Assembly: GCF_932294415.1 (NCBI RefSeq)
Contig: NC_065536.1
Coordinates: forward strand, 46,783,854 to 46,847,853
Direction: 5' to 3'
Length of the DNA: 64,000 nt
Source of the DNA: Quercus robur
Lineage: Eukaryota > Streptophyta > Magnoliopsida > Fagales > Fagaceae
Every line of letters starts with the position of its first letter. Positions within the stretch are counted from its first letter, which is position 1. Position numbers and translations under genes: made by a program. Positions 13,336 to 25,621 of this stretch are shown one piece after another. The notes below the pieces were generated by a model. The model was not told the DNA's origin. It ran no database searches and was given only the letters and a program-made list of their open reading frames with translations.

Positions 13336-14937
13336 TTTGAAAATGTTATGGTGGTAGGATTTTTTTTTTTTTTTTTTTTTTTTTGTGAGGAAAAAAATTG
13401 AATCATTGAACTCAAAAATTGGTAAAATTAGATTAGGGTGGGGAGAGAGTGACCTTTGTTTTTTCTTTTGAATGAGTAATCCAATAAATTTCACACAAAA
13501 AAATATATATCTAAATAACAAAATTAATTTAATAAATTTTGGTAAATATCTTTCTATTCTTTTTTTGGGCCTTTTTAATTTAAAGGAGTAAGGTACAATT
13601 TATTTGTTAGTATAAAACCGTGCCACCGATTTGCAGAAAAATAAATCTTATATTTGAAACAGAAAAGTTAGCATCAAAAGTACATGAACCATTGGTTAAG
13701 ATGAATTTCCTGGCATTTGCATGAACACGCTTCTTAACCCGTCCCTTAAGAACTGCTTTACCTTTACACATAATAAATTTGGTTGGCCTTCAAAACAACT
13801 AGTGAGCAGGCACTTTCGATTTTTGATACCCTAAAATACAACCCAATTGAGATGTCGACTTGTGGAAATAAGACAAGTTAGATAAATCTTCTCTTTAAGT
13901 TAATGCTAAACTTTGTCACGCGCTTTTTATTACACACTCTCTAGGAAATTGTGTTTTTAATTTCTATTAAAATTGTGAAATGAAAAAACACGATTTTACA
14001 ATTTTAACTAAAATGTATATGTAAATTTACAATTTTATTACTTTTATTACTGTGTGTGTGATAATCATTACCGTGTAGTAAAATACAAAAAGATATTGTT
14101 TATCATTCAAGGACCACAATGTTGACCAATGACCACTAATTAAAAGCCCAAAGGCTTTTTCTCATCTATAAAATTATTTTTGTTTTACTACCTTTCTCAT
14201 TCAAGATGGCAAAGTAAAGTACGCAGTACTGCTGCGGAGATGGTGGTAGTTTTGCTTTTTTTGTGTGTGTGTGAATGGTTTTTTTCTCAATTAACGGTGT
14301 CCAAATTCAAAAGTTTCTGTATGGTGATGGTCCCATAGACTATTACAATGGAAGAAGACGAAATTCCACTTGTAAGAACAAAGTGGGAAGCCACAGACAG
14401 ACTTTGTCTGGTCAAGTCAACAAAGCGTGTTCCGTGAGGCCTAAGTTTCTCTCCCTCAGTCTCCGAGTATTTACTTCTACACTTCCTTCATCGCCCTCTG
14501 GCGGCCATCTAGAGGTTCCAATCAGTTTGTTGAGGGTGTTTAATTAATTATTTGGGATGTGGAGTTGTGGACCATCCTAATTTCTAGTATAGATTTTCAC
14601 TACCATGCCTATAAAGTATAGATATGATATGATATGCCATCTAATTTTTGGCACAGTGGAATGTATAATATCTAGTTAGGTACTTACGACTTTAACCTTA
14701 GTAAGTTGGGTTTCAATCTATGCAAGCAAAAGCCCAATTTTTTTTTTACCGTGGTCTGTGGGTTTCAGGTTGGAAGTAGGAGAGCCTTGACAAACTATAC
14801 ACTTTGGCATTATCAAGAACTTCAAAATCTTATTTCATATAGTTTGCAATCGGCTCCAATATCATTTGTAGGAGCAACATGCTTATTTGCAATTTCAAAT
14901 GTAAGATATTAATGGCTTATATAATTCAACCTTTGGT

Positions 14938-14981
<44 letters not shown>

Positions 14982-16809
14982 CAACCTGCATATTGGATTG
15001 AATTATACTTACAAGAAAAGTAAAATTTTTGTGTTGGGAGCACTTCCACACACAAAGGTTTAAGAATAACCTTTTATAAAACCTTTCATTTTTAATCAAT
15101 AAATAAGAGATTAAATTCTATAAGGATGGGAAATTTTACACCCCTAATCCGAACATGCCACATCATCTTATCATATATTTAAGAATAAGCACAATTACAC
15201 TCAATTAATTCTAATACCCATATATAAATCCAACCAAATTAGGAGTTTATTGAGATGTTATTAAGTATAATAGATGTATTAAATTTTATGTAAAAATTTA
15301 ATGTGACAATCTCTTATTGAATTGTGTAAAATATGGATTTTACACCTCATCCTTACCAAATTTGGACTCAATCAAAAAAATCTCAAAACAAGTGAAATAT
15401 GTGTTTTGATAGTGTGTTAAATAAGTCATTAGCTTGATCAAATAATAATAAAATAATAGATTAGCTAACAAAAGAAGCTAAGTACAACTCAGCCAAAACC
15501 AACCGTCACAAACTACTACAAAAGCCCAAGAACAAAAAGTATTGAAAAGAGAGAAAAATAAATGGGCCAGGGTAAAATTTATCCAAATTCACACACATGA
15601 GATAAGACAAGGCGGAGTGAGGCGATCATGTGTGATAAAGATAATACTCATGTCCACTCTAGACCTCATATCTTAAGCTATCAAAGGAAGTTCACAGTAG
15701 TTTATAAACACAAATATGAGTACTTCCTATCCAATGTGGAACTCACAGCAAAGACCAAGTGTTTGAAACATACTCACACCAACAATCCTTCACATGTTAC
15801 AAACAAGAAACTCAAGAAAACATGCATCACTAATGGTACTAAGGTTTTAACATACCTAGGATAGATAAGTATGAACTAGATTAGTCATGGTGAATTAGAT
15901 AGACCCTTTTAATCAAGTCATTAGGTATCTTAACTTATCATCCACATAACTTTCTTTACTAAGGTTAATCTTTAAGTAGGTTGGCACCTTATACAAGCCA
16001 TGCGCCCTTGGGTTTCATAAGATTTCTAGAGACCTACCTAATTGTCTCACTAAAAGCAACACCACTTACACTCTTACATAGGTAGCATTCATCAGGAGTG
16101 CATGTAGTAACACCCCATCCCAACAAGTAGGATTATGGATCCATTAAGAGCTTAAAACTCATCCTCAATCACTTTGCAACTTAGAATTGTCTAACTTTAT
16201 TGGGATGGACTCATCATTAATCTCCTTAAAGAAAGGGCAAAACACATAATAAAATAACAATGATTTCACAAGGATCACTAATGACTTATACCCATTTAGC
16301 TTTCTTCATGATATCACTAATCACATAGGTTGGGCACCAGCCACAATGTCATAGTTTGGGTGTCAATCATATCTCCCTCAATATTTCACTCACTAGTGGC
16401 TTAGCCTTTTTACTAGTGGTTTGGTCTAAGGATTGGCCAAATTTCTTTTTAATCTCACAAAGTCCAAGACATAATGTCATTATCAATAAATTGCTTCACA
16501 ATAATTTGCATATCTATTTAAAATAAACAAACAAATGATATAAATAAATAAATAAATAAAACAACAACAACAAAAACAACACCAATTTGCTAGATCAAAA
16601 GTGATTATCTATTGTATTAACTAAGAACTCTCATAATGGTTAGTGATGTAAAGAAACTTCATTGGCAATCTTGAAATTTTTTCCAAGATTTTTCACTTGA
16701 AAAAATTAATTGTTGTATGATAAGAAATTGGAGCATCTATTTTTAATTTTGTTTGTGTTTTCATAGATTTGGTTAAATAGTGTTTGTAATAATCAGCATG
16801 CTTGTTTAT
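12501..16809. other. intergenic, no gene recognised
   Basis: The stretch is AT-rich with T and A homopolymers (near 12660, 13305 and 13360) and an (AT)n run at 14941-14979. Open frames such as 14275-14547 have no recognisable motif. Sequence at 15.4-16.5 kb is moderately complex and may be old retroelement internal DNA, but no reverse transcriptase, gag or LTR could be identified. Confidence 0.6.
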
Positions 16810-16817
16810 ATGTTGCA

Positions 16818-17357
16818 CTAGAATGCACGGACGCGGCTGGGAGGGTGCCGCACCCGAGTCCGACGCGACGTAACGCGGGACGCGGCGTCCGACGCGGTTG
16901 ACCGCGCGTTAGTGCAGCATTTGCGTTTTTTTTTTTTTTTTTCTCAGATTCGCGTTGACTCGGCTCGATTCGCGCCGACGCGGCTCGATTCGCGCTGAAT
17001 CGGCTTCGATTCGCTTCGAACCGGGCTGATTCGACCAGAATCGGGACGTATCAGCCATATCGGTCAATATCGGCCGGCGACCGATATGGCCGAAATCGAC
17101 CGTGAAAATCGCCGGAGAGGCCGAAATTCTGACTTCAGATGCGTTTCTTGCCTTATTCTTTCTTTGTTTTGTGAATCAAGTATATTAATGTGTTTTTTAA
17201 GAATATTTTAATAGTAAAAATATATAGAAAATATAAATAAAAATATTTTTAATAATTTTTTAATCGCCGAGTCCCGCCGCACCCGCACCCTACTTTTTCA
17301 AAAATTGCCAAGTCCCGCACCCGCACCCGAGTCCCGAAACGCACCCGTGCTTCATAG
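16818..17357. mobile_element. GC-rich hAT-type non-autonomous element
   Basis: A 540-bp element is bounded by a perfect 8-bp target duplication ATGTTGCA (16810-16817 and 17358-17365). Terminal inverted repeats are CTAGAATGCACGG on the left and CTATGAAGCACGG (reverse complement) on the right. Subterminal copies of CCGCACCCGAGTCC-like motif occur at both ends. The core is very CpG-rich (repeated TCGGCTCGATTCGCG-type units), unlike the surrounding AT-rich DNA. No transposase is present. It landed at what looks like a 3' splice site of the NSRP1-like pseudogene, duplicating part of it. Confidence 0.85.
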
Positions 17358-17366
17358 ATGTTGCAG

Positions 17367-18200
17367 CCAGGATATGTTCAGCTATTGAAAGAAAAAACAA
17401 AAGAACAAGAGCAATGTCGTGAGGTAGTGTATGAGAGAAAAATTGCTAAATAGAGAAGCAAAGATGACCACCGCTATGCAGACAAGGACAAATTTATGAC
17501 AAGTGCTTACAAAAAGAAACTTGAAGAGCAGAGAAAATGGATGTAGGAAGAGGGTTTGCGTGAACGCAAGAGGCAAAGGAAGATGTACGTCTAACTTTTG
17601 CCTAATCATGTTTTGATCTTACTCAACTGGTGATTAACTTATCATGGTTCTTGCTTTATGTTACTTTACATGTGTTCTATGGTTCAACTTGAAGATTGCC
17701 AGTTTAGAACTTTAGATTATGCATTATTTCTTGCATGCTATACTAATTCTTTTTTATCCTGTTTACTGCACATTGGCATTTTCTTTAGGTATTTCTTAAC
17801 TTTGAATCCTTATTAATCATTTATATTTGTGTTGTTGTTTAAAGGTTACAAAGAAGAGTGACTTGAGTGATTTTTTTACTTCAAAATTGGAAAAAATGTT
17901 GCTTTCGGTGCAAAAGATGTTGAGGTGAAGAAACCAGAGACGCAGGTTAAGTCAAAGAAGCCAGTGAAACAGGCCGAGTCAAGGGAGCTAGAGAAGCTTA
18001 AATTAAAAGGCTCTGATGATACATCAGATAAAGGTCATTCACCAGATGCACTATATTCACCTTCGGAGGTTTCAGGAATGGAAGACAAATATCCTCAGAT
18101 GCAAAGCCAGTTATAAACAGTTAACAATCAGCAGAACAGCCAAAGCATGACCATCTTAAGAAGTGCCCTGGCTGCAGCTAGAGAACGCTTTTTGGTACAG
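17367..18200 (+). pseudogene. NSRP1-like (DUF2040, nuclear speckle splicing regulator) gene fragment
   Basis: The first exon-like block (17367-17584) reads QLLKEKTKEQEQCREVVYER, then a stop where the family has KER, then DDHRYADKDKFMTSAYKKKL, EEQRKWM, another stop and EEGLRERKRQRK. The block ends at GTACGT. A second block after an AG at about 17844 encodes VTKKSDLSDFF, breaks frame, then gives NVAFGAKDVEVKK-type sequence in shifted frames, and ends near HDHLKK / ALAAARERFLVQ. This is the order of motifs in plant and animal NSRP1 proteins (ERKLAKER..YADKDKF..YKKKL, then the DLSDFYFNL block). Retained intron-like DNA (17585-17843) suggests a duplicated rather than processed copy. At least two stops and several indels make it non-functional. 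Exons 5' of the hAT insertion were not found. Confidence 0.8.
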
Positions 18201-18209
18201 AAGTGCCCT

Positions 18210-18729
18210 GGCGGCTCCAGGATTATTTTTTAGGGGGCCATTAAGAAATATAAATTATATAAAATTTAAAAACAAAAGAGAACTTAAATATATCGAAATA
18301 AAAAAAAACAAAACCAAAAAAAAAAAAAAAAAAAAAACCAAAATACATAAAGTTTTACAATTGCTTTCTATGATGTTTCATATATTGAAATTGTAAAATG
18401 ATTTCTTTATTATTAATCCTACGAGCTACATCTTTTTTAATGTACACAACCAAGCAATCATTCATTCATTGATCCATTGGACTCATTAATTTTTTTCCCA
18501 GATTTTAAATCAAACTTTTTTTTTTGAATAAACAGTAATACTTATTAGAACACATACGAAAATAATAATAGTGTTTTAAACCAAACTTGGTTTGTTATTG
18601 AGTTTTTTTTTTTTTTTTTTTTTTTTTAAATGCTAAGATATTGTTAAAAAGATCATATATAAACTTATTTTAGCTAGGCTTAAAAAAAAATCCATGATCA
18701 AGTTGTTCAAAATTTTATTTTAGAGAGGT

Positions 18730-18784
<55 letters not shown>

Positions 18785-18840
18785 TTTTGGTGGCCAACAG
18801 GGGGTTCATTTGAACCCCCTGGGCTCCAAGTAGAGCCGCC
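18210..18840. mobile_element. hAT-like MITE with GGCGGCTC inverted ends
   Basis: The left end is GGCGGCTCCAGGATTATTTT and the right end, reverse-complemented, is GGCGGCTCTACTTGGAGCCC. This is the common plant repeat whose ends read as (G)GGCGGAGCCAGGATTT. The core has A and T runs and an (AT)n microsatellite at 18733-18767. No clear target duplication was found. It lies directly after the NSRP1-like pseudogene remains. Confidence 0.65.
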
Positions 18841-20190
18841 CATGAAAAAGAACAGTAAAAGCTCTATCTTGGAGCATTTAAATACAAATTTTAAGAACTA
18901 AAAGTTTTTTTTTCCTTATTGTGATCTGGAATACCTGTTAAACGTTCTATCAGGAGACAGGAGCAGATTGTGGTTGCCATGTTTGTTGTGTGCACTACCT
19001 TTTTGTTGTCTTTGCATCTTGGCCTCCCCATCAAGGAGTCTGTAAGTTTTATGAGTGATTTTATGTCTAGTATCACGCTTAGCAATCAAGAAGTTGAAGA
19101 AAGAAAAACATGAAAAACCAAGGTCTTGGTCTCTGTTGTTTTATTCCAGAACTGATTTTATCAAACTTGTGTAGGAAGCACCTTGTAGGCTTGTAGCCAA
19201 TGACCTTTGATGCATCTCCAATATTAAAAAAATTATTCGAAAATACTGAGTATTTTTTGTTTTCTGTTTTGTTTTTTTGGCTAAACTTTGTGAATTCCAA
19301 GAGGCAGAACTGAGGTATATGAAACTTCATATTGGGATAGATTATATGAGTTCATTTTTGTCTTCTCCCCTTACCCTTCTCCTTCTTCTTGTCTATTCTA
19401 TTTTACCTATTTTTTTCAACCATGTGAATAGTTCGAGTCATGTTTTTCTTTTGTCAAGTACTGCCTGGAAGGTAACCTTACAGGAAATAAATTTCGCATG
19501 AGTGGATGAGACTTGCAACTATGTTAAGGTTGGATATGTTTTATCTAATGAAGATGCATTTTTACTTTTGCTTTCCTTCTTGTGCCGGGGCTGGATCAAT
19601 TTTTACTTTTCACCAGAATGATACTTTTTTAAGGTGCTTTCTACTATGATTTCATTATACTTTTTTTAAGTGCTTTCTACTATGATTTCATTGATTTGGT
19701 TTGCTCAAAATAACTGCTACTTCTAATATGACACTAATAATAGCTGCTGACTGGAGATGGACTGCCTTTTCTGGTCTGCTCATCAAGTTGTTCTTCTTTT
19801 TCATCTTCTTTTTTAACATTTAACTTTGTTCCCTGTTTTGTGAATGGAGCAGGTTGATTGTTACAATGGGATATACAAGTGTTAAAGTCTGTCCAATTTT
19901 TTGAGGCTTATGAGTGGTGCTTGACTATTCTTTTGATCCCTTGAACCAAGACCACGATGGGACAAAAGCCTTGGAACTTGCGGGCTTTGATTTCTTGGGC
20001 CTTGCTCCTGAGGGCGGCCGAAGAATTCAGTCTTTCTTAGTGCTAGCAGCAGAAGTTCTTGTTGAAGGTGAGATTCTTTGCATTCATGTCCCATTTTTAC
20101 TTCAGCCTATTCACACACAATATAAGAATATAAACCTTAAGATGTAGTGTTCTAGAATCCCTTCTAATGTGCATGAATATATGTCTACAT
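18841..20190. other. non-coding region, possible relics of exons
   Basis: Short coding-like runs appear (EFQEAELRYMKL near 19289-19325 and LELAGFDFLGLAPEGGRRIQ near 19970-20030) without enough context to name a family. All frames carry nearby stops. They may be further remains of a decayed gene. Confidence 0.4.
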
Positions 20191-20195
20191 TTTAT

Positions 20196-20460
20196 CACCT
20201 ACAGCATGTCATGGATTCGAGTATGGTATGAATCACTTATGTTTATTCATTCATCCCTAGGAAAGGGATCTTCACACAAATGTACTTCTTGGTGCGATAG
20301 CAACTATCTTCCACCCAAAACAGCATGTCATGGATTCAAGCATGTAAATTCGCCTCAAAAAAAAAAAAAAAAAAAAAAAATTTGGTGGGGGTGAGGCTAC
20401 CTACCAATGACCTCTTTCAAACTTTGCAAAAGTGAGAGTTTTGTACACCAGGTAGAATAT
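20196..20460 (+). mobile_element. Au-like tRNA-derived SINE fragments
   Basis: The block TTGGTGCGATAGCAACTATC, then CCACCC, AGCATGTCATGGATTCAAG and TGAGGCTACCTACCAATGACC, follows the order of the plant Au SINE (A box, B box GATTCAAG, then GGTAAGGCTGCGTAC-like). An A run interrupts the middle. An additional partial copy of the B-box part (CAGCATGTCATGGATTCGAG) precedes it at 20202-20221. A 27-bp imperfect repeat containing GATCTTCACAC flanks the main copy (about 20268 and 20487) and may be a target duplication. Confidence 0.6.
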
Positions 20461-20779
20461 TTTTATAGTTTATTCTTAGAATAGAGATCTTCACACCAAT
20501 GTACTTCTTGGTCCATAAACTTCATTCAGAACCCAGAATTTGTCCGGTGCAATTCATGTTACTGCCTTGCTTGAACTCTTGTAAGAAAAGATTGACTACA
20601 ACAAATTTCAAAAAAAAAAAAATTGTATTAGCAACAGAAAACTAATTAAGTAGGCAGAATCAAGGAAATTGTCTTGTGAATGATATAATAGTATTCCTGA
20701 GTAAAACCCATATATTTTCACCACCTTACCTGGAACTGGAAGGCTAAATATCTCAGCTAAAAAATAATCTCTTCGTTTT

Positions 20780-21185
20780 AGAATCTTATCTTCTTCTTCC
20801 TTTTTCTTGAATAATGAAAAAAATATTATTAATAAAATGGAAAAAAGGGAGCAAAAAAATAATCTCCTAAAGAAGAGAGCAAAAACAAAGCTCGGAATGG
20901 TGGGATGGGAATCCTTCCCTCCTAATTACAACCATATGCCCACCCAACAATGAAGTGGGCAAGGGAGTCAGTAGATCTCAGAACAAGAGATGCTCTCCAT
21001 TACATTTAGAAGGGAAAATCCTCATCTTTCAAAACTTGGACCACAATGATTGCAATTTAGCTCCAGCCCACATCTTCTTAGTCGAAACTCGAAACCAACA
21101 CCACCTCCACATTATGATCTCTACACACCATAGCCAGTCACATTGAGTAATTTTCTCACAGCCACATCAAAATTAACCTTTACTA
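20780..21185 (-). mobile_element. degraded L1-type LINE 3' end (RNase H region), antisense
   Basis: Reverse-complemented, the segment begins VNFDVAVR and, in a shifted frame, CRDHNVEVVLVSSFD, the opening of the RNase H domain of plant L1 ORF2 (KLNFDAA..., CRD.NG). It runs to a GGRIPIPPFRALF-like end and an A/T-rich tail. Several stops and shifts are present. It is a separate insertion on the opposite strand from the larger LINE that follows. Confidence 0.5.
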
Positions 21186-21559
21186 TTCACGGCCACAACG
21201 AAGTCCAAAAATCCAAAGAAATATTTATGTCTAATTGTTTCCCAGGCCGATTTATGGGATAAGTATACTTTTCGGATGTCTTGAGCAAGGGAGGTCAGAT
21301 CAATCGCTTAAAAACTTTTAAGGGCCATTCCGACAAAGACAACTTTTAAGGGCTATTCCGACAAAGACTGCGCAGAAATATAGCTTGGTCTTTGTTGGTG
21401 GTTCTATTGCTTGTACCATAATCTTTTCCTTTTGGTAGGGTTCTTCTGTTCTACTTACCGTACATCAGTTAATCTTATTTTGCGCTTGAAATATAGCATA
21501 TACAGATTTTAAGCATATTTCATTCTTACTTGATAGAAATTTGGACCTCCTAAACCATC

Positions 21560-24500
21560 GGTATTATAAGGCTGAATGGATACGAAGGCTCAAGTGAGGC
21601 TCGGGGTAGTCAGCTACAAAGCCCAAGCCGGTTATGCAAGAGAGCAATCAGAGGTAAAATTAAGAGCATGGCAAGGGAAAAAGGAAAGAGCCAAATTATT
21701 GAGAAGTCTGAGCAAGCCCGGGAGGTAAGTAAAAAAAGAAAAGTTAATGATGATATGTTGTTTGTATGGGATGATAGAATTTCAAAACGTTTTTGTGAGG
21801 AGAAACATGGAGATGGGGTAAATTCTTTTACTAAAACGGGGGTAAATTCTTTTACTAAAACGGCGGTGACCGCTGAGCAGCACCGCCTGGACCAATGATT
21901 ACTTTAGGATGGAACTGCCGGGGGCTTAGGAACCCCCGGTCAGTTCGAGTGTTGCGCGAACTTGTGCAACGTTGGAAGCCCAAAATTGTCTTCTTGATGG
22001 AGACAAAAATGAAGAAACATCGGATGGAGAAAGATAAATTTAAAATTGGTTTGTTGAATGGACTACTTGTTCCTAGTGTGGGAAGAAGTGGGGGTTTAGC
22101 TATGTTATGGAGTAGGGACATAAAAGTGGAAATTCGAGGCTATTCAAGGAGTTACATTGATGCATTTGTGACTGACCCCGAATCTAGTTTTCAGTGGCGC
22201 ATCACGGGTTTTTACGGAAATCCTAAAACTCATCAGAGAAAGGAGTCGTGGGATCTTTTGAAAAGCCTTAGCCAAAAGTATCAACTGCCCTGGCTATGCC
22301 TTGGTGATTTTAATGAAATTGTGTCAGTAGAAGAGAAATTGGGTGGGGTGCAAAGGTCTCAAAAACAGATGGATGAGTTTAGAGAAGCAATACACCATTG
22401 TAGGTTCAAGGATCTAGGTTACTGTGGTCCTAAATTTACCTGGTGTAATATGCAGGAGGGTGAGAGTAGATTGTATCTAAGATTAGATCGTGCTTTGGCT
22501 ACCCCTGAGTGGGTTGATCATTACAAAGATATTAAAGTGCAGCATTTGGTGGAATCCACATCTAACCATTGTGCTTTGCTTATTTCTGATGATACTGTTG
22601 TCCAGAAGCATCCTAATCGACATAGATTTCAATTTGAAGCGATGTGGGCAAGAAGGGAGGAATGCAAAAATATCATCCAAGAAGTCTGGGATGGCAGTCA
22701 AGAATTAAATTCTCCTAGTGGGATAGCTGCTAGATTAAGTCATTGTGCTGAAAACCTCTCTAGATGGAACAAAATGGTGTTTGGGCAAATTCCTAAGCAA
22801 ATTCAGAAGAAGAGGGAGACTCTCAATACTCTTGTCTGTAGGGATAAAGATGGCAACTTAGGAAGTGAGATTAATGTGATAAGAAAGGAGATTAATGAGC
22901 TATTGGATAGTGAAGAAATTATGTGGCATCAGAGAGCAAAGGTGCAATGGTTAGGCCTTGGGGATCGAAATACGAAATACTTCCACACTAGGGCTTCAGA
23001 TAGGAGAAGGAGAAATACTATCAACAGTATTATGGATGAAAATGGAAATTGGCATGATTCTATGGATGGGATTTGCAGAGGTGGCGGTGTCATATTTCAA
23101 GAGTCTGTATTCTACTTCTTATCTAACTCGCATTTCGGAAGTCCTAGATACTATCCCAACTAAAGTCATTGAAGATATGAATCAGCGCCTTATTCAAGAG
23201 TTCACAAGGGAGGAAGTGGAGGCAGCTCTAAATCAGATGCACCCAACAAAAGCCCCGGGTCCGGATGGTATGTCTACTATTTTCTTTCAAAAATATTGGG
23301 GTATTGTTGGTAATGATATCATATGCATGGTATTAAATGTTCCTAATTCTAATATGTCTATGAGAGAGATAAATAGAACAAACATTACTTTGGTGCCAAA
23401 AATAAAAAACCCCACGAAAATAACAGATTTTAGACCTATTAGCCTTTGTAATGTTATTTATAAACTCATATCGAAAGTGTTAGCCAATCGCCTTAAAATT
23501 ATCCTTCCTCAAATTATTTTAGATAATCAGAGTGTGTTTCTCTCTGGGAGACTTATTACTAATAATGTGCTTGTAGCTTTTGAACTTATGCACTATTTAG
23601 AACATAAGAAGGATGGTAAGGAGGGTGTTATGGCGATAAAGTTGGATATGAGTAAAACATATGATAGGGTAGAGTGGGGTTTTATTAAACAAGTGATGGA
23701 GAAAATGGGCTTCCATGAAAAATGGATTGAGTTGATCATGCATTGCATCACCTCTATATCTTATTCTATACTTGTTAATGGTGTTGCTTATGGTAGTATT
23801 ACTCCTACTAGGGGTCTCCATCAAGGAGACCCAATTTCACCTTATATTTTTCTGTTGTGCACAGATAGTTTTTCCTCCCTTATAAATAATGTTCCTATGA
23901 ATCAAAGAATTAGTGGAGTATCAATATGTAGAGGCTGCCCCAAGATCACTCATCCGTTTTTTGCAAACGATAGCCTCTTATTTTGTAAGGCAAAATAGTC
24001 AAGAATGCCAAACTCTTATTGATGTTCTCCAGCTATATGAAGTTGCATCGGGTCAGAAGATCAATGCGGATAAATCTTCAGTCTTTTTCAGTAACAATAC
24101 CCCGGATGATAGAAGATGCGAAGTGCTAAATATGTTGGGTCCAATGCAAGATTCCCTACACAAAAAATACCTTGGACTACCCTCGATCATTGGCAAGTCA
24201 AAAGTTGAAATATTTACTGAAGTCAAAGAGAGGGTGGAGAAAAAATTAGTGGGATGGAAGGAGAAAATGCTTTATGTGGATGGCCGAGAGATTCTTATTA
24301 AAGCTGTTGCTCAAGCAATACCAACTTACACTATGAGCTGCTTCCAAATCCCAAAAAGTGTTTGTAATGAGATTGAAGGAATGATGAGAAAGTTTTGATG
24401 GGGCCAAAGAGGTCAGGAATCAAAGATTGCTTGGGTTAGTTGGAAGAAGATGTGTAAGTCCAAGCTAAATGGAGGAATGGGGTTTAGAAATTTACAGGCT

Positions 24501-24809
24501 TTTAACCTTGCTATGCTAGCAAAGCAAGGTTGGAGGTTGATTTTGAATCCTAACTCTCTGGTGACCCAAGTCTATAAAGCGAAATATTATCCGCATGGTG
24601 ATGTGTTCAACGCAAAACTTGGTTCCAGCCCTTCATATACTTGGAGGAGCATCTTCAATGGGTTGGAAGTAGTTAAAAGAGGTACCCGGTGGCGAGTCGG
24701 CAATGGCGAAAGGATTTATATTTGGGAGGATAAGTGGCTTCCTACTCCAAAAAGATCACATCTCTACGAAATGAATCACAAGCAATATGCAGCGCTCGAC
24801 AATCTTTAA
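21560..24809 (+). mobile_element. L1-type LINE, 5'- and 3'-truncated, inactivated ORF2
   Basis: The end of ORF1 (21668-21898, with a duplicated GVNSFTKT unit) overlaps the ORF2 start by ATGA at 21895. ORF2 gives an APE endonuclease (GWNCRGL, METK, LGDFNEI, with the usual SDH reading SNH). Reverse transcriptase follows (KAPGPDGMSTIFFQKYW, DFRPISLCNVIYK, LDMSKTYDRVEW, GLHQGDPISPYIF, then FFAND where FADD is expected), and then the linker KMCKSKLNGGMGFRNLQAF to WRVGNGERIYIWEDKWLP. Frame changes near 23085 and 23995, a TGA for Trp at about 24396 and the Asp-to-Asn changes in both active sites show it is dead. The RNase H domain and poly(A) tail are missing. Confidence 0.93.
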
Positions 24810-25621
24810 GACCAGAAGATTGCTATAGATTACAAAAACATAAATCCCGTACCAACCAATTATTGCAATTGCACATAGAAAATGTTTTTTTTTTTTTTTT
24901 TTGGGTTAAAGACAGAAAATGTTAACCTAGGAATTTCATATGACATTTGATTCTTTGCCTAACAAAGAAAGGTTCATTAGGCTCTGAGACGTAGTTAAGT
25001 GTGTTGCCTACCACAATATGCTCATAGAAATGGTAACCTTGAACTTAACATGACTGACTAATAAACATCATCAAAGGATAAAGATTGCAAAAACTCCAAA
25101 CTTTATTGTTTTTTTCTTTAACACCCCACTTTATCATTCATGCATCTAACATCCCTAAGGCTAAGGGGCGTATGCAACATATATATGACCATTCCAGCCA
25201 GAGTTTACCAAATTAAACAAACAATGATCAGAAGACAAACGCTTAAACAGTACAAGAGGCGTTGCAAGAAAGCAATGTATTGGATGGAAATCGAATTTGT
25301 TCCAAGTCCACTGCCAAATAAAAATGACAAGTCACAAAATTTCCCGCCTTTGTGTCAATGTTCTCCAAGTTATTTCAGCGAAGTAGCTTCTTCCCATGTG
25401 ATGAGAAATGAAAAAATGTACACTCTATATCTCCTGAAAAATTCAGCAAGTATTCATGCTAATCAGAAGCTTTCTAAACTAAACACCAAGTCATCCAATG
25501 AACTATGAAACTCATCTTTGATGAGAGAACTTCTAAACCTAAAAGCTGTTATTATACACAAGCAGCAACCAATAGAACTATCACCTGGATTCGGAAAAGT
25601 TTCTGGATGGGATTGGTTGAA
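24810..25621. other. 3' flank of the PDH E1 beta gene
   Basis: This stretch holds the expected 3'UTR of the minus-strand PDH gene next to its stop at 25622 and a T run near 24884-24902. No polyadenylation site was assigned. The open frame at 25140-25508 (+) has no recognisable motif. Confidence 0.5.

Noticed and set aside
14275..14547. 90-residue open frame as a possible small gene
   Set aside because: No motif, no splice context and composition similar to flanking non-coding DNA; not supportable.
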